Translations under genes and position numbers: made by a program
The notes under the pieces: generated by a model
Seen by the model: only the letters and a program-made list of their open reading frames with translations
Databases searched by the model: none
Told to the model about the DNA's origin: nothing
DNA from: Gonapodya prolifera JEL478
Lineage: Eukaryota; Monoblepharomycota; Monoblepharidomycetes; Monoblepharidales; Gonapodyaceae
Direction of reading: 5' to 3'
Length of the DNA: 64,000 bases
Assembly (NCBI GenBank): GCA_001574975.1
Contig: KQ965741.1
Coordinates: forward strand, 496,001 to 560,000
Part shown: positions 55,350 to 64,000 of the stretch, piece after piece
Layout: every line of letters begins with the position of its first letter
Position numbering within the stretch: the stretch's first letter is position 1

Positions 55350-57425
55350 AGCTCATCGACGCGGTGGAAGCCGGGCGGGAGGTCGAAACGGTTGATCGAG
55401 GCAGGGGCGAGCCCCCATTGTGACCCAGGGGTCAGTCGTGACGCGGAAGGGAGGAAGAAGAGCTGTTCCACGATACTGTATCAGTATCCAAATACACAGG
55501 AGTGTCCGCGCACCGCACCTGTTCCACGGCGCCTACCGTCGTAACCTAACTATCTAGCCATCTGCGTCACTAAAACACTGGGTGCTGTGCCACCCGCGCC
55601 ACCTTGCACGCATTCCAAAACACCCACACCCGCACCTATCACCGAGTGGTAGCTCGTCGGTGTAACACCGATGCGCTGAAGAAGGTGACGCTGCGGGCCA
55701 AGATTGACAGTGGTCAGCAGTTGAGTGGTTGGAGGACTCACCGGAGTGCACTAGTACTCCCGGAGGTGCACGCGAGGATCGCAGTTGTCTGTGTGTTGCT
55801 TGAAAATGGTGCAACGGTCGATGGAGAAGTGAACTGGAAATGTGGCAATTCAGGCATTAGCAGTCGGAAGTGGCCGAGCGACAGGTGCACCGAGAGAGAT
55901 GGTATTCGAGTACAATTTCAGCTCTGTCCTAAGTGTGGCCATTGGATGTGTCGGCAAGTTGGCCGGGTAATTCGGACGCACATGGAAAAGTCCAGACAGC
56001 GGTGGCAAACTCTATATCAGCCTTAGAGGAGGCACCATTACTCTCAATTATCCCGCGACAGGAACCCCCACCTATGTCATGCTCGGCGTTCGGTCGACCA
56101 AACGTGGAGATAGTCCGACTCCTGTAGGCGTATGGTGCCCACGTCACCGACTCGGAACTCGAAGCGGCACTCTGGAGTCACAGCAACGCAGTCTGATCCC
56201 TAGCCCTGCTCCAACTGGACCTTCCCCTCTCGAACTCGCCAACGCCGCTCTCACAGCGCAAGTTCGCGAGCTCAACGCGCGCGTTGCGGCTGCGGAATCG
56301 CGTGCAGTGGTGGAGGCAGAAAAGGCGCGGGTTGCAGAGACATGGGTGGTCTTTCATTTTCGTTGAAACTAGTGCGAATCGAACTTTGATGCTTCCCGCC
56401 AGGAACCTTGTCGAAGCGGAGACAAATACCGCGGCCTTAAAAGCCCGCAACTCTGCGCTGCACGAGGAGATCTCCACAATCCGCAACCGCACCTCCACGG
56501 AAGAGCAGGACAAACTCCACCCTTACGAAGCCGCACCTCCACCCTCGAGCAATTTAACGCGGCCCTTCCCCTCAACGTCCCGACCCTCCGGCAGGAAACT
56601 ACATCTCTTCGACGAGAAATCAGTTCCTTGCGGCAGGAGAAACCCTCACTCCGCTCCCACGTAAACCTTCTCGCCGAGAACACCACACACGTCGTTCTCA
56701 TGTTCCCACACCACCCCAAGCAACAAGCGGGCGCCGCATGATGTTCGCCATCGCGGACTACGAACCCCAAGATGTTGACAATATTGCCTTCGCCGCTAGG
56801 ACGGGATCTTTGCCAGCCTTGCGTTTTCAAACGGATTGGGATGCATAAGTGAACCCTATTACATACTCATATCCTCTAATTGAATCACTAACGGGCAATG
56901 GCAGGGCTTCCACACCACCACACAAGCCCTTGGGTACTTCCCCCTCTCCCAAGCCACACCAGACCCCACCATCACACTCATTCAAAATGATCTATCACCC
57001 ACAGCATCCCGCCTGGACTCAGTCCCCCAACTCGCAGCCCAACAAGCGCCAACAACAACGCTCTCGTCGCATGATATAAGTGCCGTCGCGGGGCTGTCGT
57101 CGAGAGCGGTCTCGGAACGGGTTGGTGGAGTGGCATGGAGTGCGGCAGGTGCAAGTGCAGGGACAGGGAAAAGCGCTGGGGAGTCCGTGGTGGGCGATTT
57201 TTCCAGTGCAGACCGGTGTTGGTGCAGTGGAGTTTCAGTGAGCAGGCGAGAGGGGCTGGTAGAGGTGGGAGGTAGCGCGTGGGACAAAGGGATGAGTGTA
57301 GTCTGCGCAGTTGTTTACGTGGTGGTGGAAAAGGGGGGATTTGCCATCTTCAAATTGATATTGAAAAAGAAAACGAAAAGAAAGCGGAAAGTTTCATCAA
57401 AATGCATAAATACACGAGGATCTTA
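55350..57425 (+). pseudogene. Decayed ankyrin / coiled-coil / SH3 gene
   Basis: Fragments in shifting frames line up with the ankyrin module of the kinase gene at 47.5-49.2 kb: NAKLIDAVEAGREVET, IAVVCVLLENGATVDGEVNW, LYISLRGGTITLNYP, RPNVEIVRLL and AYGAHVTDSELEAALWSHSN. Downstream comes a coiled coil (NAALTAQVRELNARVAAAES; ALKARNSALHEEISTIRNRT; then, one frame over, TSLRREISSLRQEKPSLRSH). Then come SH3-like pieces: FAIADYEPQDVDNIAFAA and, after an apparent intron, ALGYFPLSQA. The last part to about 57425 is an open Ser/Thr-rich tail. Several frameshifts and stops lie in the ankyrin and coiled-coil parts. Ankyrin plus coiled coil plus SH3 was probably the original order. Confidence 0.6.
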
Positions 57426-57500
57426 ATTTTCAGAGTCTGAAATATACATTGTCGTACCTGGTCGCAGTGTCCACCAGCGTTCACGCCACATTAGGCAAAA

Positions 57501-58719
57501 ATGGTTCATACACTAGAAACACGGGATGTCTCTTCTCCGCCCAACGCATCGATCCACCTTTCCGTTCCCACCGTCGAGTCCAAACCGCCGCCGCTGCCGG
57601 GGAAGAAGCCCGCGGTGGTTTCCTTTGACGTCGCTTCCGCCATAGCCAGGCTGAGCAAGAAAGTGGTCACCATCGGTTCTCACGAGCATTCAACGACATG
57701 TCTTGGGCATCCGCTACGCCAAGCAAAGAAACAATCCAGAAAAGGTGAGTACTAGAGGAAGAACTCTCATTCCAAGAGAAGTCCGTGGTTTAAGTGTGGT
57801 TATTTACTAAAACGGCTCCGTTCTTTCCATGACGATCCATAGCTAGGGTAAAGATGTTGCACCTTCGGAGACGAAATTGAGCCACTCTCGTGACTTCTAC
57901 CTCAAGGATGGAGATCTCCTCATCGAACTGCCATGGGCATCTGGCAGTGAAACCGTCAAGTTCGGTCTTTTCCAAAGACTTCTCTGCCACTTTTCCGGAT
58001 TCTTTCGGAAATTTTCTTCAGAGAGCTGGAAAAGAGTTGAGAAGGATGCCAAAGGAGGAGCAGATCTGAGAATTGTGAGTTTCTGCCTTCATTGGGCACG
58101 AACTCGAACATCTCTCACCGCCGCGAAGTTGAAGCTTGACGACGACGCACTGGCACTTAACAATATGCTAAGAAGGCTCACAAAGGCCGAAGGCTTCACC
58201 ATCAATGGGTCAAACTACGCAAGACTTCTTCAGTTGGCCGACAAGTACGATATGCCACTTCTCCTAGGAGAGTGCATCTCGGTGTTGTCTGAGAGGCCTC
58301 TCACCGAAGCTTTGGACAATATGTTGCTTGTCGACCGACATGTCCAGGTGCTGTCCACGCGCAACAAGCTGAACGACAAACTAGTCGAAGAAGCTGCCAA
58401 TCAAATGATTGCCCGTGCTCGACTTAATCACCGTGGCGATTTTCGCTGTGAGCTTAGCCCATTCACTGAAGAGACGCAAAAGCTATTGATCCAAGCAATG
58501 GCCGCAAGCCATCGTGGAGCTACATTGACGGAATTTATGTGTCTGCTCACTCGAGTTGTTCCACTGGTGGCTCTAAAGGATCAATACGTCATCTGCCCTT
58601 CATGCAACTCCAGGATTTTCAACCCAGACCCACACAACCTTGACGATTATGATAGTGGATGCGAAACTATTGGGGATCATTTCATCGAATGTATTGTCTC
58701 CAGAGGCCTCGGTAAGTAG
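57501..58719 (+). CDS. BTB/POZ protein with C-terminal CxxC-HxxxC motif (copy D)
   Basis: Exons at about 57876-58074 and 58129-58719 are clear. The BTB part reads DFYLKDGDLLIELPWASGSE and LFQRLLCHFSGFFRKFSSES. After a gtgagt intron follow LKLDDDALALNNMLRRLTKA, NYARLLQLADKYDMPLLLGE, RPLTEALDNMLLVDRHVQVL and NQMIARARLNHRGDFRCELS. The end has CPSCNSRIFNPDP.. and DHFIEC with all four putative zinc ligands. The first exon is ambiguous. By homology with copy C it would be MSWASATPSKETIQK at 57699, but that frame does not join exon 2. The frame from the ATG at 57501 (MVHTLETRDVSSPPN.. QAKKQSRK) joins in phase to DVAPSETKLSHSRDFY if the acceptor is at about 57848. It is convergent with the aldo-keto reductase gene (85 bp between stops). 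Confidence 0.75.
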
Positions 58720-58804
58720 GATTAGTACCGACTGGGGAACATATATTGGAAATACATCCACTTTTTTTGGTCAAGTCGCCCAAACGATACCAGTCAAACA
58801 AACG

Positions 58805-61358
58805 TTAAATATGCCCAGCCACCCTTCGAGGGGTGTACGCATCCTCCAAGAATTTGACTAGGAGCGAGAGGCGGCGTTACAATCCCTCCACCTTACAAAA
58901 GACCCAAATCACTCACTTTCGTCATCGTTTAGCTTCACTTCGAGCGCGCCAACCAAATCGTCAATGTATCTACCGCACCGCCGTTTTAGCATGACTGTAT
59001 CCTCGGACGCAGCACATAATGGGCACTCACTTCGTTTTCGAGACTCCCACAATGGGCGAAGTGACGTAAGGTTTCGTGTACCTGTATCAGGTGTTTCAAC
59101 TGTCACTTCAAACCGGCTGCGACAGTAATAAAGTCCGTCACTCACATCCAAGCAAGGGCTACCTGCGACGGCGTCAACTTCTTCTTTTCACTGAGCTCCA
59201 CGCATCGATCCACGACAACGTCCTCGGTTGTCTTTGACGTCAAATCAGGCCTGCTTCAGTGCCTGCACACACGCCCAGGAGGCGGACAAGGTGCGACCAA
59301 CCTTGATAAAGCGCTTGATCCCCGGATCCGTGGTCACCCGAACACTTTGCCTGTTTTTCCCTGTGAGGACACCTCGGGCGAGGGGAGACCAAGGAATCCT
59401 GCATTGCGGATTGCGTTAGGGATTACATTAGAGGAGAACGCACAGCACGGAGAGGACCGACATTCCGACGCCTTGGTCTTGGAGGAGCTTCAAAACGAGA
59501 CGTTTAGAAAATGTGTCATGAGCTTGCGAAGCTGGTGCACTCACAGGGATCATTTCACGCTCTCTGCGCGGTCAAGAGAGTAGTCGGCATTTGAGCAAAA
59601 CAGTGGCCATTCGCAGAAGTCACTTACTCCTCCCTGTTGTGAATCACAAGGTCAGTACGTAGTTTGGTGAGATGGTCACACGAAAAGAGCATCTACCCAC
59701 CGGTACACTGAAAATTGAAGAGCCGAGGCATGGACAGAGCTCAGTACGATCCCGGTTTACGCATTGAAATCAACGAGGTCACTCACGCTTTGTCAAAAAC
59801 GAAGGGGAAAGGGAAATAGAGGTTCAGTACTGAAAAGGTGAAGCACAAATGCAATCCTGCAACGCACCCTGTGGAAAGATCAAAGATGAAGGGAGTTGAG
59901 TGAGGTGCGTGAGCCCACACAAGACTTACACTAGATAGTGCCGGTTGTCACGCCACACCGAGAGACAATCGGGTGTTCAGATTGATTCCAACGGATGCTG
60001 TGCAATGCACTTACGCTGTTAGGTGGATTTTAGTCAGTAATGAGCAGGAGAAAGCAATTTAGCCCATACGTACATTGTAAAAGTTTTGCTGCAAGAAACG
60101 GGACCACAAAGGATCAATCAGTTCGCGGGCGCAAACGATTCTCACGTGATTGAGATCTCAGCATTTACCATCGACACAAACGGAGTCCACCCGTTCAATT
60201 TCGCAGTGTACTGTGCCTTGGAGAATTGCCATGCGTACATGGAGGACGCGCCCAGGTAGCGGACTTTGCCGATCTGTATGGTGCATGTGCACGTTTGTGT
60301 TAGTGATACTCAAGCCAAGCGACCGCACAAGAGAGAAATTGCTCACTCGGACAAGATCGTCCAGCGCGCGCATCGTTTCTTCGATGGGGGTTTCGTTGTC
60401 GTAGCTACGGGTAGAGGGTCAGTGAAGGAATAGGAATTGTAAAGAACAGGGAAGAGGCGTAGTTACCGGTGGATTTGGTAAAGGTCGATGTAGTCCGTGC
60501 CTAGACGCTTGAGCGAGCTTTCGACTTCCTAACATCGGGGATGTTGGGATTTTCTAAAGGGCTGGAGGAGGACACGTGGGCGATGTTGAAACGCACTTGC
60601 ATGATGCACTGTAGAGATAGGGGGTTAGGAAGACAGAGGTCACGCAAACGAGAAGAACAATCACCTTCCGCGACAATCCTCCACGGTTCATGTCAACCAC
60701 GCCAGGACGCGCGGCACCGAATGCACGGTATCCGATATCTGCACAATATGGAGTGAGAAAGTCATCATTCAGCCCGTCTCCGTCTCCAATTCGTACCCTC
60801 GGGATATATGGATGAGAACACCTTGGTGGCGATCACAACACGGTCGCGTGGGATGTTGTACTTGGTGAGCGCGTGGCCGGTGATGATCTCGGAGATTCCG
60901 TTGGAGTAGACGTTGGCCGTATCCCCTATCGGGACCGGATATCCCGTCCAAGAAGTGACGGGGGCACGGCTCCGTACATCCACCTACAGAAATTGATTCC
61001 GCTGTCCCACTTTCCCCCATTTTCTTTAGCCAGCCGCGCCAAAAATATACGTGCTGTCGCTACTCACGGCGTACTTAATGATGGGCAGGGCGTCTTCCTC
61101 TTCGATGACCCATTCGGCCCATCGCTTGTCTCCGTACGACATCATCCCGAGGGTAAGACGAGACACCTGAAGCAATCTGGATGAGATCGCACGAAGTAAA
61201 TGAGACGGCACGCGTGGAACCCGCCTGGAGTCCCGTCTTGCCAAGTCTCACGCTTCGGTGAACGACAGTGTCAGATCGTTCCCGTGGATGCTTCTTTCTC
61301 GCTGTGCCACTCACTACTTCATTTTCTCCAAATTCTTCTGAGCACCCGAATCGGCCAT
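58805..61358 (-). CDS. Aldo-keto reductase, 24 exons including four of one nucleotide
   Basis: NADPH-dependent aldo-keto reductase of the YajO/aryl-alcohol-dehydrogenase-like type. I traced 24 exons: 61315-61358, 61225-61252, 61068-61166, 60988-61009, 60797-60925, 60665-60738, 60597-60608, 60467-60528, 60347-60404, 60169-60273, 60074-60088, 60015, 59930, 59868, 59787, 59701-59707, 59628-59633, 59545-59563, 59462-59487, 59302-59398, 59146-59222, 59031-59081, 58917-58969, 58805-58857. They sum to 1041 nt (346 residues), the family length. Motifs: [34 protein letters not shown] (catalytic Asp/Tyr), [10 protein letters not shown] (catalytic Lys), [13 protein letters not shown] (catalytic His), [54 protein letters not shown] and [14 protein letters not shown] with TAA at 58805. 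The intron 61167-61224 begins GC. Nothing in it looks decayed. Confidence 0.85.
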
Positions 61359-61796
61359 TGCGTGGTGTTGCAGTTGAGTTGCGATGATGCTTGTGTTCGG
61401 GCCGGAACATAAATTTAACCGGTTTGAAAACCTTCCGGCTGCACGTGGAAGGTCCCCCTCCCACACGTCCGCAAATTAATTCATTGGCTTTGTTCACAAC
61501 ATGATATAATCTCATTTGTCTGATCGAGAGATCCTTACACCAGCTATCGCTTACCGTTTCCATTCAGCCCCAGACTGCTGTCGTCCCCTGCCATAAACGT
61601 TCCACCTCCAACCGATCAAGACTTTACAGGAAGTCAACTTTTCTCCGAATTAGTATTTAAAAGTGTTTAATCTACAACAAAATGAGAGCTAGAATACGCT
61701 GAGGATGTGTACGGAGACATTGCGCGCGGAGCATCTATAATATGTGCAACTCTCCTGAGGTGATGCCTTTCACGAGTGGGATTCTTTGCCCTCCCA
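61359..61796. promoter_or_regulatory. Promoter region of the aldo-keto reductase and 3' flank of the kinase
   Basis: Tandem minus-strand genes. AT-rich near 61480-61510 and 61655-61690. No defined site. Confidence 0.35.
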
Positions 61797-64000
61797 TCAC
61801 TCAGCGTCGAGGACTTGAAGTTCTCCGGAAACGCCCACCATGCCCTTCCCGCCGCATTTTTTCCAATCCTGGACTGCATCTCGCACTCTCTTGAACCCAG
61901 TTTGTACCATCTTGGCAATGTTCACCTTGGACTTGTGACTTAGTTTCCACATGTGAACTTTCCCCAAATGCTCGACATTTTCGGGCAGCGAAGGCACCGC
62001 TGTTGTTCCCGAGGAAACACTCGTGGTGTTTGTCGCACTATCGCCTTCTTCGCCTACACGAACGGCAGTCCTGTCCGAGCCGTGGGACGCAGCCCTGTTC
62101 GGAGACACCACGGTGCTCGCGCTCGGCTCTTTCATCACAACGTCTCTTCCTGGCATGCCAGGCCCCACCGCGATATCGGGCTTGGACCATTCCTTGCTTG
62201 ATCGGCTGCTCTCCAGTGTCATACTGTCGTCCATGTCCACATCCTCTTCCTGCACTAAACCCGCAACCATCCGCTCTTGCTCCAACACGCACTGCGGAGG
62301 CTCAATGCCCAGCATGCCAAACATGGCTCTCCGAATCGCAAAGAACTGAACGTCCAGGTCGTCAGACGTCATTTCCGGCGAAACACCGTCCTTGTTGATC
62401 GTCCAGAACCTCCGAAGTTCGACCGGAAGCTTCGCGGGTGGCGCAAACGCACTTTCGACCGGTGTGGCCGCAAGCACGCGTGGGTTGTGCGCTGTCGGAT
62501 ACCACGTATCCTCAAACGCGGGGACGCCTGCCAGGTACGGATCCTCCAACAGTTCACCCGCCGTGAGCCGCCCGACGCTGCGTGGGTCGAGCATCTTCTC
62601 GGCGAACCGCCTCGCAGCGGGGCCAACGTGCTCAGAGTCGACCCACTCGAGGGGTCGCTTCTCCAGTCGCAAAATTTCGTTGTACAGCTTTCGTGGCGTT
62701 TGCGAGCGCTGGAGGGGTGCAAAGGAAGAATGTAAATCGAAGGCACCTCATGGCAAACAAACAACTCCAAAAAAGCACTCACGAAGGGGAAGAACCCAAC
62801 CAACATCCCGTACATCACGACTCCACTCGCCCACAAGTCGCTCCATCCACGCTCGGCGAGGTATCCGCCTCGGTCTGGGAAGATGGCCGTCTCGAGAATC
62901 TGGGGAGAGCTGTAGTTGATGCAGCCGACTGGCTCGTGCAGGCGGACCGTGGGATGGTAGAAGGCTGCGTCAGGGTATGAGTCGAATTATAAGACGAACG
63001 AATGGGGGTGGAATCATATGTGTCGAACTCACCCGCGAGGTTGAAGTCGATGAGCATGATGCGAAGGGTCCTACAAGATGACAAAGGCAGTGTCAGCTAG
63101 TGAGGGGGCTAGTGTAATGCACTGCAGGGCTCACTTTGGGTCGATGATGATGTTGTCGAGCTTGATGTCTCGATGGATCACACGGTTGGTGTGCATGTAG
63201 TCTGCAGGAGCAGGCAAGTTAGAATCGCGTAAACGTAAAGAGTATAAGCTCCCGCATCGCGACGTACCGAGCGCCCTCAGCAACTGCTTCATGATGATCT
63301 TCACTTCGGGTTCGGGGAGCTTTCCGCCCCGCTCGCGGAGGAAGTCAAAGAGCTCGATCCCGTTCGCCCGCTCCATGAACGTGTGGAACATGCGGTTCTC
63401 GGTGTCAAAGACACCGTCGTAGATCTTGACGATCGATGGGTGACCATACTTGACATGGCACGCGGCCTCAAGTCCAGGGAACGTCGGGTGGCTCCTCGAC
63501 AGGTGCACCAACGTAGTCAGCTCGCGGATCACGTAGAGGAACTGATGCCTGTTCTCGTCGTTGGCGTCCCACTCCGAGTAGGGCACAACCTTGGACGATT
63601 TGAACACTGCGCGCACGTCCCGCCCGCAGCTCGCTATGCTGGTGGTGGCTTCACCGACGGAGGCGAAGGCGCCTTGTCCGAGCGTTTTGCCGAGAGACCA
63701 CTGTGAGAAGTGTGTGGAGAGAAGATTGGGAAGGTGAGTTATGATACGGGACGAGTGTACGCAAAGGACAAAAAATGATACGCAAGATCCCTTCCTTCGC
63801 CCTCGAGTGGAGAAGGTGGTGGGGAAAGTGGGGAAAGTGTATCGAGAAAATGGACTACATATTCCGAAATCCAAGCATTCCTCGCACGTCCGGAATTCCA
63901 GCGTGGAAAACAATTCCCATTCCTTAATTTCGCTTTTCCAATCCGTGCCGAGAGCGTCCGCGTGTTCATTCTCGTTTTGGTTCCGAAGGTTTCCGGACTC
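61797..64000 (-). CDS. Ser/Thr protein kinase, 5' end beyond the window
   Basis: Partial at its start: the frame is open to the window edge (ESGNLRNQNENEHADALGTD), so the first exon lies outside or at the edge. After an acceptor at about 63702 comes WSLGKTLGQGAFASVGEATT, VRAVFKSSKVV (ATP-binding Lys), IRELTTLVHLSRSHPTFPGL, IVKIYDGVFDTENRMFHTFM and KIIMKQLLRALG. Later exons give VIHRDIKLDNIIIDPK, TLRIMLIDFNLAG, CINYSSPQILETA, DLWASGVVMYGMLVGFFPF and FAEKMLDPRSVGRLTAGELL. A long disordered C-terminal region follows and ends with a basic helix (KSKVNIAKMVQTGFKRVRDA) and LQVLDAE at 61797. The activation-segment motif is DFN, not DFG. Introns are short. A CAMK/Snf1-like relationship is plausible but not certain. 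Confidence 0.8.

Noticed and set aside
59708-60073. Reading the stretch between QNFYN and YREEE as one ordinary 366-base intron
   Set aside because: Direct joining gives AAT TGT ACC GGG..., loses the family sequence and reaches a stop within ten codons. The four single bases flanked by AG and GT restore both frame and residues.
1-64000. tRNA genes, rRNA genes and CRISPR arrays
   Set aside because: I looked for T-loop GGTTCRANTCC-like boxes with cloverleaf context and for regular short repeats and saw none; a CRISPR array is not expected in a fungal nucleus.

Overview
The window is nuclear DNA of a filamentous or zoosporic fungus, most probably a chytrid. Genes are dense and lie on both strands, with many short introns (about 55-85 nt, GTRAGT donors, CTGAC/CTAAC-like branch sites, pyrimidine-poor acceptors). 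The gene set fits this: chitin-binding chitinase/glucanase, GH114, TmcB-like and TmpA-like membrane proteins, F-box and BTB families. A calcyphosin-like EF-hand protein points to a flagellated lineage. The assignment is inference; there is no rRNA or other marker.

Layout. 0.25-1.4 kb: small coiled-coil membrane protein. 1.7-4.6 kb (-): mitochondrial enoyl-CoA hydratase and an F-box protein. 4.8-8.3 kb (+): membrane-anchored CBM18-GH18-GH16 wall enzyme. 8.6-16.7 kb (-): ATAD5/Elg1 PCNA unloader, then dipeptidyl peptidase III. 17.1-23.3 kb (+): unknown protein and a large TmcB-like membrane protein, with a decayed copy of its tail beyond. 23.7-24.7 kb (-): multipass membrane protein. 25.0-26.0 kb: LINE fragment holding a 352-base assembly gap. 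26.0-28.5 kb: TmpA-like flavoprotein gene with in-frame stops. 28.7-30.0 kb: second F-box gene. 30.1-30.3 kb: TTAA-flanked MITE. 30.5-33.3 kb (-): GH114 enzyme with a mucin-like tail made of mini-exons. 34.1-38.2 kb (+): calcyphosin-like protein with a PKA-site-rich tail. 38.3-41.7 kb (-): unknown membrane protein and an FAD monooxygenase-like protein.

42.5-58.7 kb is a birth-and-death region. It holds three tandem BTB genes (the third broken), an ankyrin-kinase gene, about 6 kb of repeats and element debris, a decayed ankyrin/coiled-coil/SH3 gene related to the kinase's ankyrin module, and a fourth BTB gene. 58.8-61.4 kb (-) is an aldo-keto reductase whose reading requires four consecutive one-nucleotide exons. 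61.8-64.0 kb (-) is a protein kinase cut by the window edge.

The strongest new signal is the aldo-keto reductase gene. Family residues N-L-L-Y-R-E-E-E are recovered only if introns are removed on both sides of four single bases (C, T, G, C) and two exons of 7 and 6 nt. All these introns have AG ends and good GT donors. The GH114 gene shows a related pattern: nine tail exons, all a multiple of three and all in phase 2. Together they point to a locus or genome with extreme intron fragmentation. All gene models are read by eye; exon edges outside those discussed are approximate.
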